Assembly (NCBI GenBank): GCA_013373125.1
Contig: JABXIK010000088.1
Location: 1-49,836 of the forward strand
Origin: Gammaproteobacteria bacterium
GTDB lineage: Bacteria; Pseudomonadota; Gammaproteobacteria; Pseudomonadales; Oceanobacteraceae
Direction: 5' to 3'
Length of the DNA: 49,836 bases
How positions within the stretch are numbered: position 1 is the first letter of the stretch; every line of letters starts with the position of its first letter. The position numbers and the translations under genes were made by a program. Shown here one piece after another: positions 37,901 to 44,500 of the stretch. The notes beneath the pieces are model-generated. The model did not search any database and was not told the origin of the DNA. It saw only the letters and a list, made by a program, of their open reading frames with translations.

Positions 37901-38562
37901 GGAACTTCTTTGAAGAGGTGATTAAAAACCCATCTATTGGTGAAGGCCAAACTTTATTTGAAGTTGAGCTAAGTGCTAAGAGTGCCAAGGTTCGTGCGCA
38001 ATTAATGGAAATGCTATTAAGTGACGACGAACAAAAAGCCATGCGCGAGCTTGAGCGTTTATCGGATTACCGTAACTATCGCAGCTACGAAATTTATAAA
38101 CAGCCAGAAGGCAAAGAGCCAATCGCGCTATCGCAATACGGTACCGGTTCTGGTGGTCAGTTAGAAACCCCAGCGTATATTATTCGCAGCGCGGCCATTA
38201 CATCTGCGTTCCGTTTCAACAAGGGTGATACTCACCTGCGTATGGTATTGGTAGATGAAGCCTTTAGTAAGATGGATGAAACCCGTTCGAAAGAAGTGAT
38301 CAACTATTTAACGGAAAGCCTAGGTTTGCAGTTGTTGTTCATCATGCCAACCAGTAAATCAGGCCCGTTCATGGATCTTATTTCAAACCAATATGTATTT
38401 AGTAAGGTGCCATTAGCGGCTGGTAAACGTGGCGAATTGAATACTCGAGTATTGGTGGATCGTCAGCAATGCAACAAAGAGAAGATTCAAGAGTTGTGGG
38501 CGCATCATAGACGAGTAGTAAGGCAACAGGCTGAGCTGGACTTTATGGAAGAGTTCGCTTAA
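34927..38562 (+). CDS. mksB: SMC-like condensin ATPase MksB (JetC-like)
   Basis: A 1211-residue SMC/MukB-like ATPase that extrudes or organises DNA with MksEF. Walker A is GGNGSGKTT at residues 29-37. Long coiled coils are interrupted by a central hinge-like segment near 548-590. The signature YGTGSGGQ is near residue 1070, and Walker B (MVLVDEAFSKMD) starts near 1104. Length and head motifs fit MksB/JetC better than MukB (about 1480) or classical SMC. No gene for the MksG/JetD nuclease follows; the next gene is convergent. A chromosomal MksBEF complex is more likely than a complete Wadjet system. Confidence 0.9.
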   Translation: MFLKKFVYVNWGNIPATEFEFGPINLLSGGNGSGKTTAADAIQTIMTAAHDNLFNYNPGQDEATQKGRGKQVRTLASYVLGCDDGSYARPGGANGYLAAVFHPTQGESGQPFTAVIGVSAYIDKAGNQAVARQSDFLLMIVAGHELTQSDFLLEEDDSKQVVAVDKIFKRLQKRCGQRAVEKYDTKKQYLRRLYGALRGREDAVSEREALNGAKAFSRFMAYKPVKSINGFVANEILEKKDLGEAIRSVSDLMKTIHAMESDANGLIENINVLLDAKSNSQTYIDQWIDYQVAHYVAAKSRYMEDQKAYRDAKNQQQQLRSDLNHKQNERETAESRRKQAREELVGLEARRQGIPALKDKDHLEQEIETFKKQLQQQAVLLLEQDKQLKYTLDASKTIYKTLQNTSVGVEIAALNERKFLQQGKQVVALADANQLDFPAILNKDMIDMSPLEAHLDEGIKRQEQINQWRELWFNSELTTEGVSLRDQLARLADRREQKLQSQQKKMQQIQQDMDRLHSSQVSYPYFVEAALDAIRRECPQADPKVLCDYVEVLDPQWQNAIEGYIGGARFSIIVEEDYESDAISIVRNMQGGNRARVIQGSKAKQDADRQNTPHNSIMNLMKFEHATAKHYLMASYGSVEQVPDAQTLRKTRRGLTKQGMGSGSYSMYRCDVSDTELVFGQGARERALSAKQKEFQQLAEQASQAQQSQREAQDLLLAVNQLRHLGYADQLQQMVSINRQWRNAEKQLDQIDLSDFSLLEDEYRDLAEQAQKLDEQIQRLDGELGQTAQQLKESEKRCAILSDQQEFTAEKADANETNLRSISKVWPDFDVEKCLIEADEEAERTTAEIAQNQQQAILSELNSRAQSLDRAIADHNQRCQTVDAIVYSPDYGDEHSATFFQGICDVQREVDRIHNRLKNNILVEKQDKLTSLKDSFDNAFVTNLCHAIYQAISEGKRTLEEMNNELRHHKFGTDKECYWFDWEWVPEFKDYWNFFEEVIKNPSIGEGQTLFEVELSAKSAKVRAQLMEMLLSDDEQKAMRELERLSDYRNYRSYEIYKQPEGKEPIALSQYGTGSGGQLETPAYIIRSAAITSAFRFNKGDTHLRMVLVDEAFSKMDETRSKEVINYLTESLGLQLLFIMPTSKSGPFMDLISNQYVFSKVPLAAGKRGELNTRVLVDRQQCNKEKIQELWAHHRRVVRQQAELDFMEEFA

Positions 38563-38670
38563 TTAAGCTGACTGTCGTCGCCATAGCTTTGTTGAAGTTG
38601 ATTTTTTAAATACTCATTTAGGTAACTAAACTTCGTTCTTTTTAAATTTAACTTCGCCTTGCGAGAGCAT

Positions 38671-38767
38671 CTTCAAGTAGGACGAGCGTAACACATCATA
38701 AATTTTGCAGGTTGTTGATGGGTTACGATCTCCCTTCGCTTGTTCTAACCCATCCTACAGGTTGAAG
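38671..38767. repeat. Pair of inverted, degenerate REP-like repeats
   Basis: The right copy has perfect 9-bp arms, GATGGGTTA (38717-38725) and TAACCCATC (38746-38754), followed by CCTAC-AGG-TTGAAG. The left copy (38671-38698) is a shortened version on the opposite strand: CTTCAA-GTAGGA-CG-AGCG-TAACACATCA. The two can pair over CTTCAA/TTGAAG and GTAGGA/TCCTAC. It is the type of dispersed GTAGG-TGGGTTA-TAACCCA repeat seen in many gammaproteobacterial intergenic regions. It fills the convergent mksB-NADAR gap. Confidence 0.7.
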
Positions 38768-39244
38768 TTAAGCGCTTTGCTCTTGCTTTAACTTTTCTCG
38801 CACATTCATCATCACCTTCCCATAAGTATTTTCCGCACGCCGATCACGCCCACAGCCCCAGAAATAATCATAAGCACTGTTTTCCACTAATGTTTTATCC
38901 CCTGTTGCGAGTAGTTTTTCTGCAACTTCTGGATAAGTTTTACATTTAGTATAAATGGCGCGAGTCATGAGCACTTGGCGAAGTGCTTTCCAGCCTTTTT
39001 TCTTTTGTAAGAAACGCCATTTCACAAATTTCTCTACTGCCTTGGCATCGGGTAAGGCAAGGATTTTGGTTTGAATACTTGGGTTATCAAATAGGTTAGC
39101 TTGATAATAATGCTCAGCAGTCGGCCATTGTTGATCTTCTAGCTCAAATGGGTGGTGTGAGGCACTACCCAGAAGTTCTTGTGTATCGTGACGTGAGAAG
39201 AAGATGTCGTTTACATTTTCTTCGGGAAAGAGTCCGGCTGTCAT
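38768..39244 (-). CDS. NADAR (YbiA-like) family protein
   Basis: Members act on ADP-ribosyl or riboflavin-pathway N-glycosides; YbiA is an N-glycosidase, and some members remove ADP-ribose from nucleic acid bases. From ATG 39244 (GGA 7-8 bases upstream) it has 158 residues, close to E. coli YbiA (160). Longer starts at ATG 39277 or TTG 39304 are possible. Family motifs are WPTAEHYYQ and VENSAYDYFWGCGRD, followed by YGKVMMNVREKL. The usual N-terminal LSNF motif is not evident and is replaced by LGSASHHPF. It runs convergently towards mksB. Confidence 0.85.
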   Translation of the reverse strand: MTAGLFPEENVNDIFFSRHDTQELLGSASHHPFELEDQQWPTAEHYYQANLFDNPSIQTKILALPDAKAVEKFVKWRFLQKKKGWKALRQVLMTRAIYTKCKTYPEVAEKLLATGDKTLVENSAYDYFWGCGRDRRAENTYGKVMMNVREKLKQEQSA

Positions 39245-39403
39245 GGCGATTCCGTTAATGTTGTGGATTAATCTCATGGTATGGCGCAGTTCGGCGCATT
39301 GCAATATGACAGGACGAACATTCCCATAGCGATGCCGAGTTTTTACTTTGGGAGTAAGGGCAAACTTTGCTAGTCTTAAAATAAAATAAGCAGCGGCACG
39401 TAT

Positions 39404-40624
39404 ATGGACATTTTAGATAACTGTAATCAAATCGAAGAGGCCCAGCCGTCATTATCTGAATTCGCCCAAGAGTTACGCTTGGTCTATGAAGAGACGCGTC
39501 AATTTTGTGCTTTTGATGAATCTGATCAGCTAGTCGATACCAGCTCTTTTCTTCAAAACTTTGTGGATCTTATTCACTCTGGTTTTAGTAATTTATCCCT
39601 GAATTACGAGTTACTCCTTACTGGTGAGATTGGGGCCATTTTTGTGGTGGCCTTGATCCCGTTATTGCTCGGTGTGTTCTTGGAAGTGACATTATTGATT
39701 AGTCATAACCGCAAAGAATTTCGTCAAGAAAAACGCCAGCAAACCAAACTAAAATATACCCATGGTCGAGTACTGGCCGAAACCATTGCAGATGAAGCTA
39801 AGAAAGCGGGTTGGGGATATCGGGCATTCTTATACTCTGCGCTGGCAGTGCAGGGTGTGTTAATCATGCTGTTTTTTGTGACAGCGCCAGAATACGATCG
39901 TGATGTTTGGTGTGATGAACACAAAACTCAATACGCCATTTTAAAAGCGGGCTTAGAAACGGAACGCTTGCAGTCGAGTCAGCGTCGCGCCAATTGTGAA
40001 ATACGCCAAGCAGTTGTGGCCATTAATAACTCGGTTGAAGATCTTGGCAGTCTTTTTTCACAAGAAAATAATTCAACCTTAACCAGTATTAAAAAAATCA
40101 GCACATCACTGGGTAGCTCTATTAATAAATTAGATGAGGCCAGGGGCTCAATCAATAGCTTTGAGGCCGAGTTGAAATCGGCTAATGCGAATGCGAAAAG
40201 TGTCGCGCAGACTATGAATATTATGCAAGACATTGCGCAGCAATTAGGTGTGAATGCATTATCTAAACAAACAGCCACTAGCAGTGATGCAGGCCCTTTT
40301 CCTGCGCAATCTCAGCCAACTCTGCCGCAACTAATCACCAATATAGAAGCCCAGTTAAATCAGCGCCCAGAACAAACCTGGTATGAATCCCAGTTACTGT
40401 TAAAGCAAGATTGGATGGCTTGGGCGAAACAACAGCAACAAGTTAATCAACAGTTACAATTGTTATTGGAGCAACAAGCCTTAACAATTGATGAATTAAA
40501 ACAACAACAAGCGCAAATGATGTCAGCGCCTACATTAGATCGTATTGCTGAGAAAGTGGTGCAGAAGTTAACGCAGCAGCCGCTTTATCCCTTGATGCTG
40601 CCTTCGCCAAAAAATCAACCTTAA
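39404..40624 (+). CDS. Two-TM membrane protein with coiled coil and Gln-rich tail, unknown
   Basis: I do not recognise this 406-residue protein. Residues 1-70 are acidic and lack a signal peptide. TM segments lie at about 74-99 (AIFVVALIPLLLGVFLEVTL) and 141-160 (FLYSALAVQGVLIMLFFV), joined by a basic loop of 40 residues. Residues 171-285 are helical and heptad-like, with many Ser/Asn. The end is Gln-rich (QQQQVNQQLQLLLEQQ). By the positive-inside rule both termini would be outside and the basic loop inside; the opposite cannot be excluded. The upstream gene is divergent. The plan recalls membrane-anchored scaffold or tethering proteins, but no function can be assigned. Confidence 0.75.
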   Translation: MDILDNCNQIEEAQPSLSEFAQELRLVYEETRQFCAFDESDQLVDTSSFLQNFVDLIHSGFSNLSLNYELLLTGEIGAIFVVALIPLLLGVFLEVTLLISHNRKEFRQEKRQQTKLKYTHGRVLAETIADEAKKAGWGYRAFLYSALAVQGVLIMLFFVTAPEYDRDVWCDEHKTQYAILKAGLETERLQSSQRRANCEIRQAVVAINNSVEDLGSLFSQENNSTLTSIKKISTSLGSSINKLDEARGSINSFEAELKSANANAKSVAQTMNIMQDIAQQLGVNALSKQTATSSDAGPFPAQSQPTLPQLITNIEAQLNQRPEQTWYESQLLLKQDWMAWAKQQQQVNQQLQLLLEQQALTIDELKQQQAQMMSAPTLDRIAEKVVQKLTQQPLYPLMLPSPKNQP

Positions 40625-40691
40625 GCACCCCAGCTAATCTTTGTATTTGGACTAAACTCAGTGCATGCTGAGTCGTTCTTGTGGGTGAAAT

Positions 40692-41033
40692 ATGAAATCT
40701 ATATTTGTATTTTTTATGTGTATTCTGGCCACTTGTGTATTGGCTCGCGGGTTGGATTATCGTTTGTTTCAGTATCCTGTGGATGACGCTAAAAAAAGTG
40801 CAGACAGTGCCTATCCAACCTTTATGGCTTATGTGGTGGGGACAAATAAAGAACGTCGTATCCCTGGGGTTGATCCCAAGCACATGTCGGTGATTAAACA
40901 AAAGTACCGTATTAAAGTCATGAATGAATATCGCTTGTATGATGACTCGGAAATGGATATCGAAGAAAAAATTCTGCTTGAACGATATTGCACTCGCTAT
41001 AATCGACAATTGGCCATTTCATTAGGGTTATGA
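40692..41033 (+). CDS. Small exported protein, unknown
   Basis: A 113-residue protein with a signal-peptide-like N-terminus ([18 protein letters not shown]). The mature part is basic and contains [22 protein letters not shown]. It has no motif I recognise. A GGGTGA ribosome site precedes ATG 40692, and the same strand and good start support a real gene. It precedes the YkgJ-type gene by 35 bases. Confidence 0.65.
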   Translation: MKSIFVFFMCILATCVLARGLDYRLFQYPVDDAKKSADSAYPTFMAYVVGTNKERRIPGVDPKHMSVIKQKYRIKVMNEYRLYDDSEMDIEEKILLERYCTRYNRQLAISLGL

Positions 41034-41068
41034 CATGCTACGGGTACGAACGTACTTTAGGTGATGTC

Positions 41069-41329
41069 ATGTTGTGCAATCCTGGGTGTGGTGCCTGCTG
41101 CATTGCACCATCTATTTCTAGCCCCATTCCGGGAATGCCAGATGGCAAGCCAGCAGGTGTGCGCTGCATTCAATTGGACGATGACAATTTGTGCAAAATA
41201 TTTGGCCAGCCTGAGCGTCCTAAAGTGTGTGAACAATTCAGTGCGGAAGTGGATATCTGTGGCCACTCTGCAAAAGAAGCGATGGATAATTTAATTGAAT
41301 TGGTGAACCTCACCAATGTTGATGTGTGA
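41069..41329 (+). CDS. YkgJ-type cysteine cluster protein
   Basis: An 86-residue protein with CNPGCGACC at the N-terminus, then [19 protein letters not shown] and DIC, a spacing that suggests a zinc or iron-sulfur site. The family's biochemical role is not established. The frame opens 13 codons earlier inside the previous gene, but AGGTGA just before ATG 41069 decides the start. Its stop overlaps the next frame's first possible start, so the two are probably co-translated. Confidence 0.85.
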   Translation: MLCNPGCGACCIAPSISSPIPGMPDGKPAGVRCIQLDDDNLCKIFGQPERPKVCEQFSAEVDICGHSAKEAMDNLIELVNLTNVDV

Positions 41330-41331
41330 TC

Positions 41332-41652
41332 ATGTATCGAATTAATGTGTATGTACCAGAAGATTATGCCGAGCAAGTCAAGCAGGCCATGTTTGCAGCC
41401 GGTGCTGGGCGTATTGGCTTGTATGAGCACTGTTGTTGGCAAACACAGGGGCACGGGCAGTTTAAACCGTTAGTAGGTAGCGATGCATTTATTGGTCAGG
41501 TAAATCAATTAGAAATGGTAGCTGAATTAAAAATTGAAATGGTGTGTGAAGCTGAGTGTATTAAAGCGGTAGTGCAGGCGATGATTGCTGCTCATCCTTA
41601 TGAAGAGCCCGCCTACGATGTGTATCAGGCTCTTACCTTAAACGATCTGTGA
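41332..41652 (+). CDS. NIF3/YqfO C-terminal-like protein
   Basis: A 106-residue cytosolic protein that matches the small CutA-like domain found inserted in NIF3/YqfO proteins. Visible are MYRINVYVPEDYAEQVKQAM, FAAGAGRIGLYEHCCWQ, GQFKPLVGSDAFIG and AHPYEEPAYDVY. Homologues begin with MY, so ATG 41332 is preferred over GTG 41326. The function is not known. It follows the YkgJ-type gene by 2 bases. Confidence 0.85.
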   Translation: MYRINVYVPEDYAEQVKQAMFAAGAGRIGLYEHCCWQTQGHGQFKPLVGSDAFIGQVNQLEMVAELKIEMVCEAECIKAVVQAMIAAHPYEEPAYDVYQALTLNDL

Positions 41653-41659
41653 CTCATTT

Positions 41660-42211
41660 TTATAGGGTTAAGCGCTCATCGATTTGAATATCCAAGACTC
41701 GGGTTTGAAAATCTTGGCTTGGTAAATCCTTTAGATAAAATTTCAGTGTCTTTTTTACAGTGGGAAATGCAATCTCTTCCCACGGGATATCATCCACTGC
41801 GAATAATTTTACTTCTAAGCTTTCACTGGTGTGTTGAGCATGTTCGGCAGACTGCATATTAGCTAAGAAAAAAATATGCACTTGGGATATGTGGGGCACA
41901 CTGATGGCACTGAGCATGGGGCCGCATTGAATATCTATGCCAGCTTCTTCCAATGTTTCACGGGCGGCACCTTGTTCCAACGTTTCCCCTTGTTCCATAA
42001 ATCCTGCTGGTAATGTCCAATACCCTTTACGCGGCTCGATGGCGCGTTTACACAATAAGATCTGATCATTGAATACGGGTAGGGTGCCGGCAATGATTCT
42101 TGGATTCACATAATGAATGGTGCCGCAATGGCTGCACACGGCCCGTTGCCGGTTATCTCCTTCAGGCACTTCAATGTTCACAGGGTGGGCGCATTCACTG
42201 CAATACTTCAT
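41660..42211 (-). CDS. Nudix hydrolase with N-terminal zinc ribbon
   Basis: A 183-residue pyrophosphohydrolase from ATG 42211, with GGAT 6 bases upstream. An N-terminal four-Cys ribbon (CSECAHP and CSHCGTIHYVNPR) precedes the Nudix box GFMEQGETLEQGAARETLEEAGI. The ribbon and box recall NudC-like NADH pyrophosphatases, but the protein lacks the SQPWPFPxS motif of true NudC, so the substrate is open. It is convergent with the NIF3-like gene, leaving 7 bases between them. Confidence 0.88.
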   Translation of the reverse strand: MKYCSECAHPVNIEVPEGDNRQRAVCSHCGTIHYVNPRIIAGTLPVFNDQILLCKRAIEPRKGYWTLPAGFMEQGETLEQGAARETLEEAGIDIQCGPMLSAISVPHISQVHIFFLANMQSAEHAQHTSESLEVKLFAVDDIPWEEIAFPTVKKTLKFYLKDLPSQDFQTRVLDIQIDERLTL

Positions 42212-42303
42212 TGTGGGATCCAAAGCCAAATCAGGCCGTCAGTATAACGGCCAAATGAAAGCGAAGGCAAAGCTGCTATGGCAGTGAAGGTAAATCGGAC
42301 GAT

Positions 42304-42645
42304 CTAAAGAACTTCGCTAGGAAAACGTAGAATGGTTGCGGCAGGTGCTGGTTCTTGTGAAGAGGCTTGCTGGCTGTCACCGGTATGGCCATCAATGAAG
42401 CCTTTTAGCTGCTGAAGCGAGTCATGCATCATGCGGCTGATCTCAAGGCAGGCCTGCATCGGATTTTTACTTAAAAGACGCTGTCCATCGATTTGAAACT
42501 GCAGGCCATGAAGGCGCTGCTGGTAAGCTTCTGGAGCGGAATTAATAGCATCTCTTACCATGTCTAAACGCAGACGTTCTAAGGCTTCTGGGTCGTTCTT
42601 GGCCATGTCTAACATGCGCTCAAAGCTTGGTAATGGTTTATGCAT
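42304..42645 (-). CDS. DUF3135 family protein
   Basis: A 113-residue protein of unknown function found in gammaproteobacteria. The family stretch LPSFERMLDMAKNDPEALERL and the central HGLQFQIDGQR, followed by NPMQACLEISRMMHDSLQQL, are present. The C-terminus is low complexity. There is no signal peptide or TM segment. It is 92 bases upstream of the Nudix gene on the same strand. Confidence 0.82.
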   Translation of the reverse strand: MHKPLPSFERMLDMAKNDPEALERLRLDMVRDAINSAPEAYQQRLHGLQFQIDGQRLLSKNPMQACLEISRMMHDSLQQLKGFIDGHTGDSQQASSQEPAPAATILRFPSEVL

Positions 42646-43004
42646 AAATGCGTCTCAAACAATCTGTTACATTCTGTAAGATTGTACCAATCAACCTCTG
42701 GCGCCATAAGCTTGTCATGCAAATAGGATCGTGCTTGGCGGTGGGAAAGGGATTTCTGAAATTTATGCCAAAACTGGTGAAAACTCCAAAATAGTCTTTA
42801 ATATCAGTATGTTATGGTTTTTTATGGGAAATAAGTCACTTCTATTGATTATTTTGTGGAATAGAAGATCGGATATTTAGGAGGAAATCTTATAAGCTAT
42901 TTCATCGTAATGTGATGAACCCCAGCTTTATTTGTCATGTTACAGTCCTTGACTGTATCTCAGTGAATTCTTGGTTAAAATGCGGACAGTGTTAAGAGGT
43001 ATCC
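42646..43004. other. 359-bp intergenic region with palindrome and orphan ribosome site
   Basis: This divergent gap must hold promoters for the DUF3135 gene and the Nudix gene. A perfect 17-bp inverted repeat, TACAGTC-CTT-GACTGTA, lies at 42941-42957 and overlaps a -35-like TTGACT (42949-42954). The A/T-rich -10 candidates are poorly spaced. At 42880-42885 an AGGAGG stands without a start codon at a useful distance (ATC-TTA-TAA follows). No credible ORF is present. Confidence 0.6.
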
Positions 43005-43595
43005 ATGGGTTTAGAAGCATTAGTTAATAAAGTGAAAGCGCACGCTCCAAGAGTGTTAGGTAATAGTGAGTTAGCAGAAGCGGGTGTGTTGGTGGCCATC
43101 ACGGATGAAGCAGAGCCTAAGGTCATATTGACTTTACGTTCCAGCGATATGCCCACCCATAAAGGCGAAGTGGCATTTCCTGGTGGTAAGCGTGAAGACA
43201 GCGATAGTGATATCATCGCCACCGCATTACGAGAAGCGCAAGAGGAGATCGATCTAGATTGTAATCAAGCCGAAGTGATTGGTTGCCTAGATCAAGTGAT
43301 CTCTCGTTATGGTTTTTTAGTGACGCCTGTGTTGGCCATCGTGCCAGCCGATGTTGCGTTAAGTACGGATTCCCAAGAAATTGATGCGGTATTTAAGGTG
43401 CCATTACGGTTTTTCTTAGATGGAGAGCCGGATCAAATTGATCAGTTTGGCAGTTTCCGCGGCCCGCGATGGTATTTTGAGGATTACACCATTTGGGGCT
43501 TAACCGCTGTGATGCTAGCGGAAATGTTTAATCAATTTTTTGATGCAGAATTTGAATTACTGCTTGGGTCCCTTGATGGCCTAATGGAAAAATAA
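43005..43595 (+). CDS. CoA pyrophosphatase-like Nudix hydrolase
   Basis: A 196-residue Nudix protein of the NudL/PA-type CoA diphosphatase group. It has the Nudix box GGKREDSDSDIIATALREAQEEIDL, preceded by THKGEVAFPGG. A conserved tail region, YGFLVTPVLAIVP, follows. The UPF0035-type signature LRSSDMPTHKGEVAFPGG supports the CoA-pyrophosphatase call; direct substrate proof is not possible here. GAGG precedes ATG 43005. It is followed after 35 bases by the carbonic anhydrase-like gene. Confidence 0.87.
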   Translation: MGLEALVNKVKAHAPRVLGNSELAEAGVLVAITDEAEPKVILTLRSSDMPTHKGEVAFPGGKREDSDSDIIATALREAQEEIDLDCNQAEVIGCLDQVISRYGFLVTPVLAIVPADVALSTDSQEIDAVFKVPLRFFLDGEPDQIDQFGSFRGPRWYFEDYTIWGLTAVMLAEMFNQFFDAEFELLLGSLDGLMEK

Positions 43596-43630
43596 TTAAC
43601 CCCATAATCAATAACAATAATAGGTGACGT

Positions 43631-44185
43631 ATGATGTATGCATTGGCAGATCGCGAAATTGAATTACAAGGGGAAGAGTTTTTTGTTGCCGACAGCGCAC
43701 AATTAATCGGCAGCGTGGTGATGCACAATAACGCATCCGTTTGGTTTAATGCGGTGATTCGTGCGGATAACGACGTGATCACCATAGGTGAAAATTCCAA
43801 CGTACAAGATGGTGCCATCTTGCACACCGACCCAGGTTTCAAATTAACCCTAGGAAAAGGGGTTACAGTGGGCCATAAAGCCATGTTGCATGGTTGCGAT
43901 GTAGGCGATTACTCCCTGGTTGGCATCAATGCGGTGATTTTAAATGGCGCAAAAATTGGTAAGCATTGTTTGATTGGCGCAAACACCTTGATACCAGAAG
44001 GCATGGTGATTCCCGATGGTTCCATGGTGGTGGGTAGTCCGGGCAAGATTAAAAAAGAGCTAACGGATATGCAAAAGAAACAATTGGAATTAAGCGCTGC
44101 TCATTATGTGCATAACTTTAAACGTTATAAAAAAGAATTGAAGCCAAGTAAACTTGGATACATTAACCCCATTGGGGAAAAGTAG
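43631..44185 (+). CDS. Gamma-carbonic anhydrase family protein (YrdA-like)
   Basis: A 184-residue left-handed beta-helix protein of hexapeptide repeats. The likely metal ligands are the His of AILHTD and the two of [10 protein letters not shown], in the spacing of gamma-carbonic anhydrases. [13 protein letters not shown] near residue 36 is typical. Whether it hydrates CO2 is unknown; many YrdA-type proteins are inactive when tested. AGGTGA precedes two adjacent ATGs (43631, 43634). Confidence 0.92.
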   Translation: MMYALADREIELQGEEFFVADSAQLIGSVVMHNNASVWFNAVIRADNDVITIGENSNVQDGAILHTDPGFKLTLGKGVTVGHKAMLHGCDVGDYSLVGINAVILNGAKIGKHCLIGANTLIPEGMVIPDGSMVVGSPGKIKKELTDMQKKQLELSAAHYVHNFKRYKKELKPSKLGYINPIGEK

Positions 44186-44192
44186 AGACAGT

Positions 44193-44402
44193 ATGGTAAA
44201 GGTAGAAAAAAACGTGCTTGGGATGGTGAAATCACCATGTGTTGCGGTTTGCGCGTTGGATGAAAATGATGTTTGCATTGGTTGCTATCGTACCTCTGAT
44301 GAAATCATGCATTGGGGCACAATGGATAACGAAGAAAAAACCAAGGTGCTTGAAAATGTCAGTGAGCGCGAAAAGGCCTCTGGGAACCTCATGACGTTTT
44401 AA
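44193..44402 (+). CDS. DUF1289 family protein
   Basis: A 69-residue protein with the DUF1289 signature SPCVAVCALDENDVCIGCYRT followed by W..M, a four-Cys site likely to bind a metal or Fe-S cluster. The frame is open 13 codons upstream inside the previous gene; ATG 44193 is the reasonable start. It lies 7 bases after the carbonic anhydrase-like gene and ahead of a terminator. The function is not known. Confidence 0.88.
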   Translation: MVKVEKNVLGMVKSPCVAVCALDENDVCIGCYRTSDEIMHWGTMDNEEKTKVLENVSEREKASGNLMTF

Positions 44403-44421
44403 TCAAACGCAAACAGTGAAT

Positions 44422-44446
44422 AGCCAGCGTAAGCTGGCTTTTTTGT
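44422..44446 (+). terminator. Terminator after the DUF1289 gene
   Basis: AGCCAGC/GCTGGCT with a GTAA loop runs into T6. It closes the Nudix-carbonic anhydrase-DUF1289 unit. Confidence 0.93.
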
Positions 44447-44500
44447 GCACGCTGCATTGGCTTTTGCTAAACTGCTGGCAAATTATATCAAGGAATCAAC

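Noticed and set aside
32641..38562. Complete Wadjet (JetABCD) plasmid-defence system
   Set aside because: Only the three condensin genes are present; no JetD/MksG nuclease gene lies in the following sequence, where a convergent NADAR gene begins.
40530..41009. 159-codon minus-strand frame opposite the end of the coiled-coil gene and the small exported gene
   Set aside because: The product is low in expected features, and both opposing plus-strand genes have better starts and a signal peptide or TM features.
43528..43884. 118-codon minus-strand frame opposite the carbonic anhydrase-like gene
   Set aside because: It covers a clear beta-helix gene and a short intergenic gap; no ribosome site or family features.
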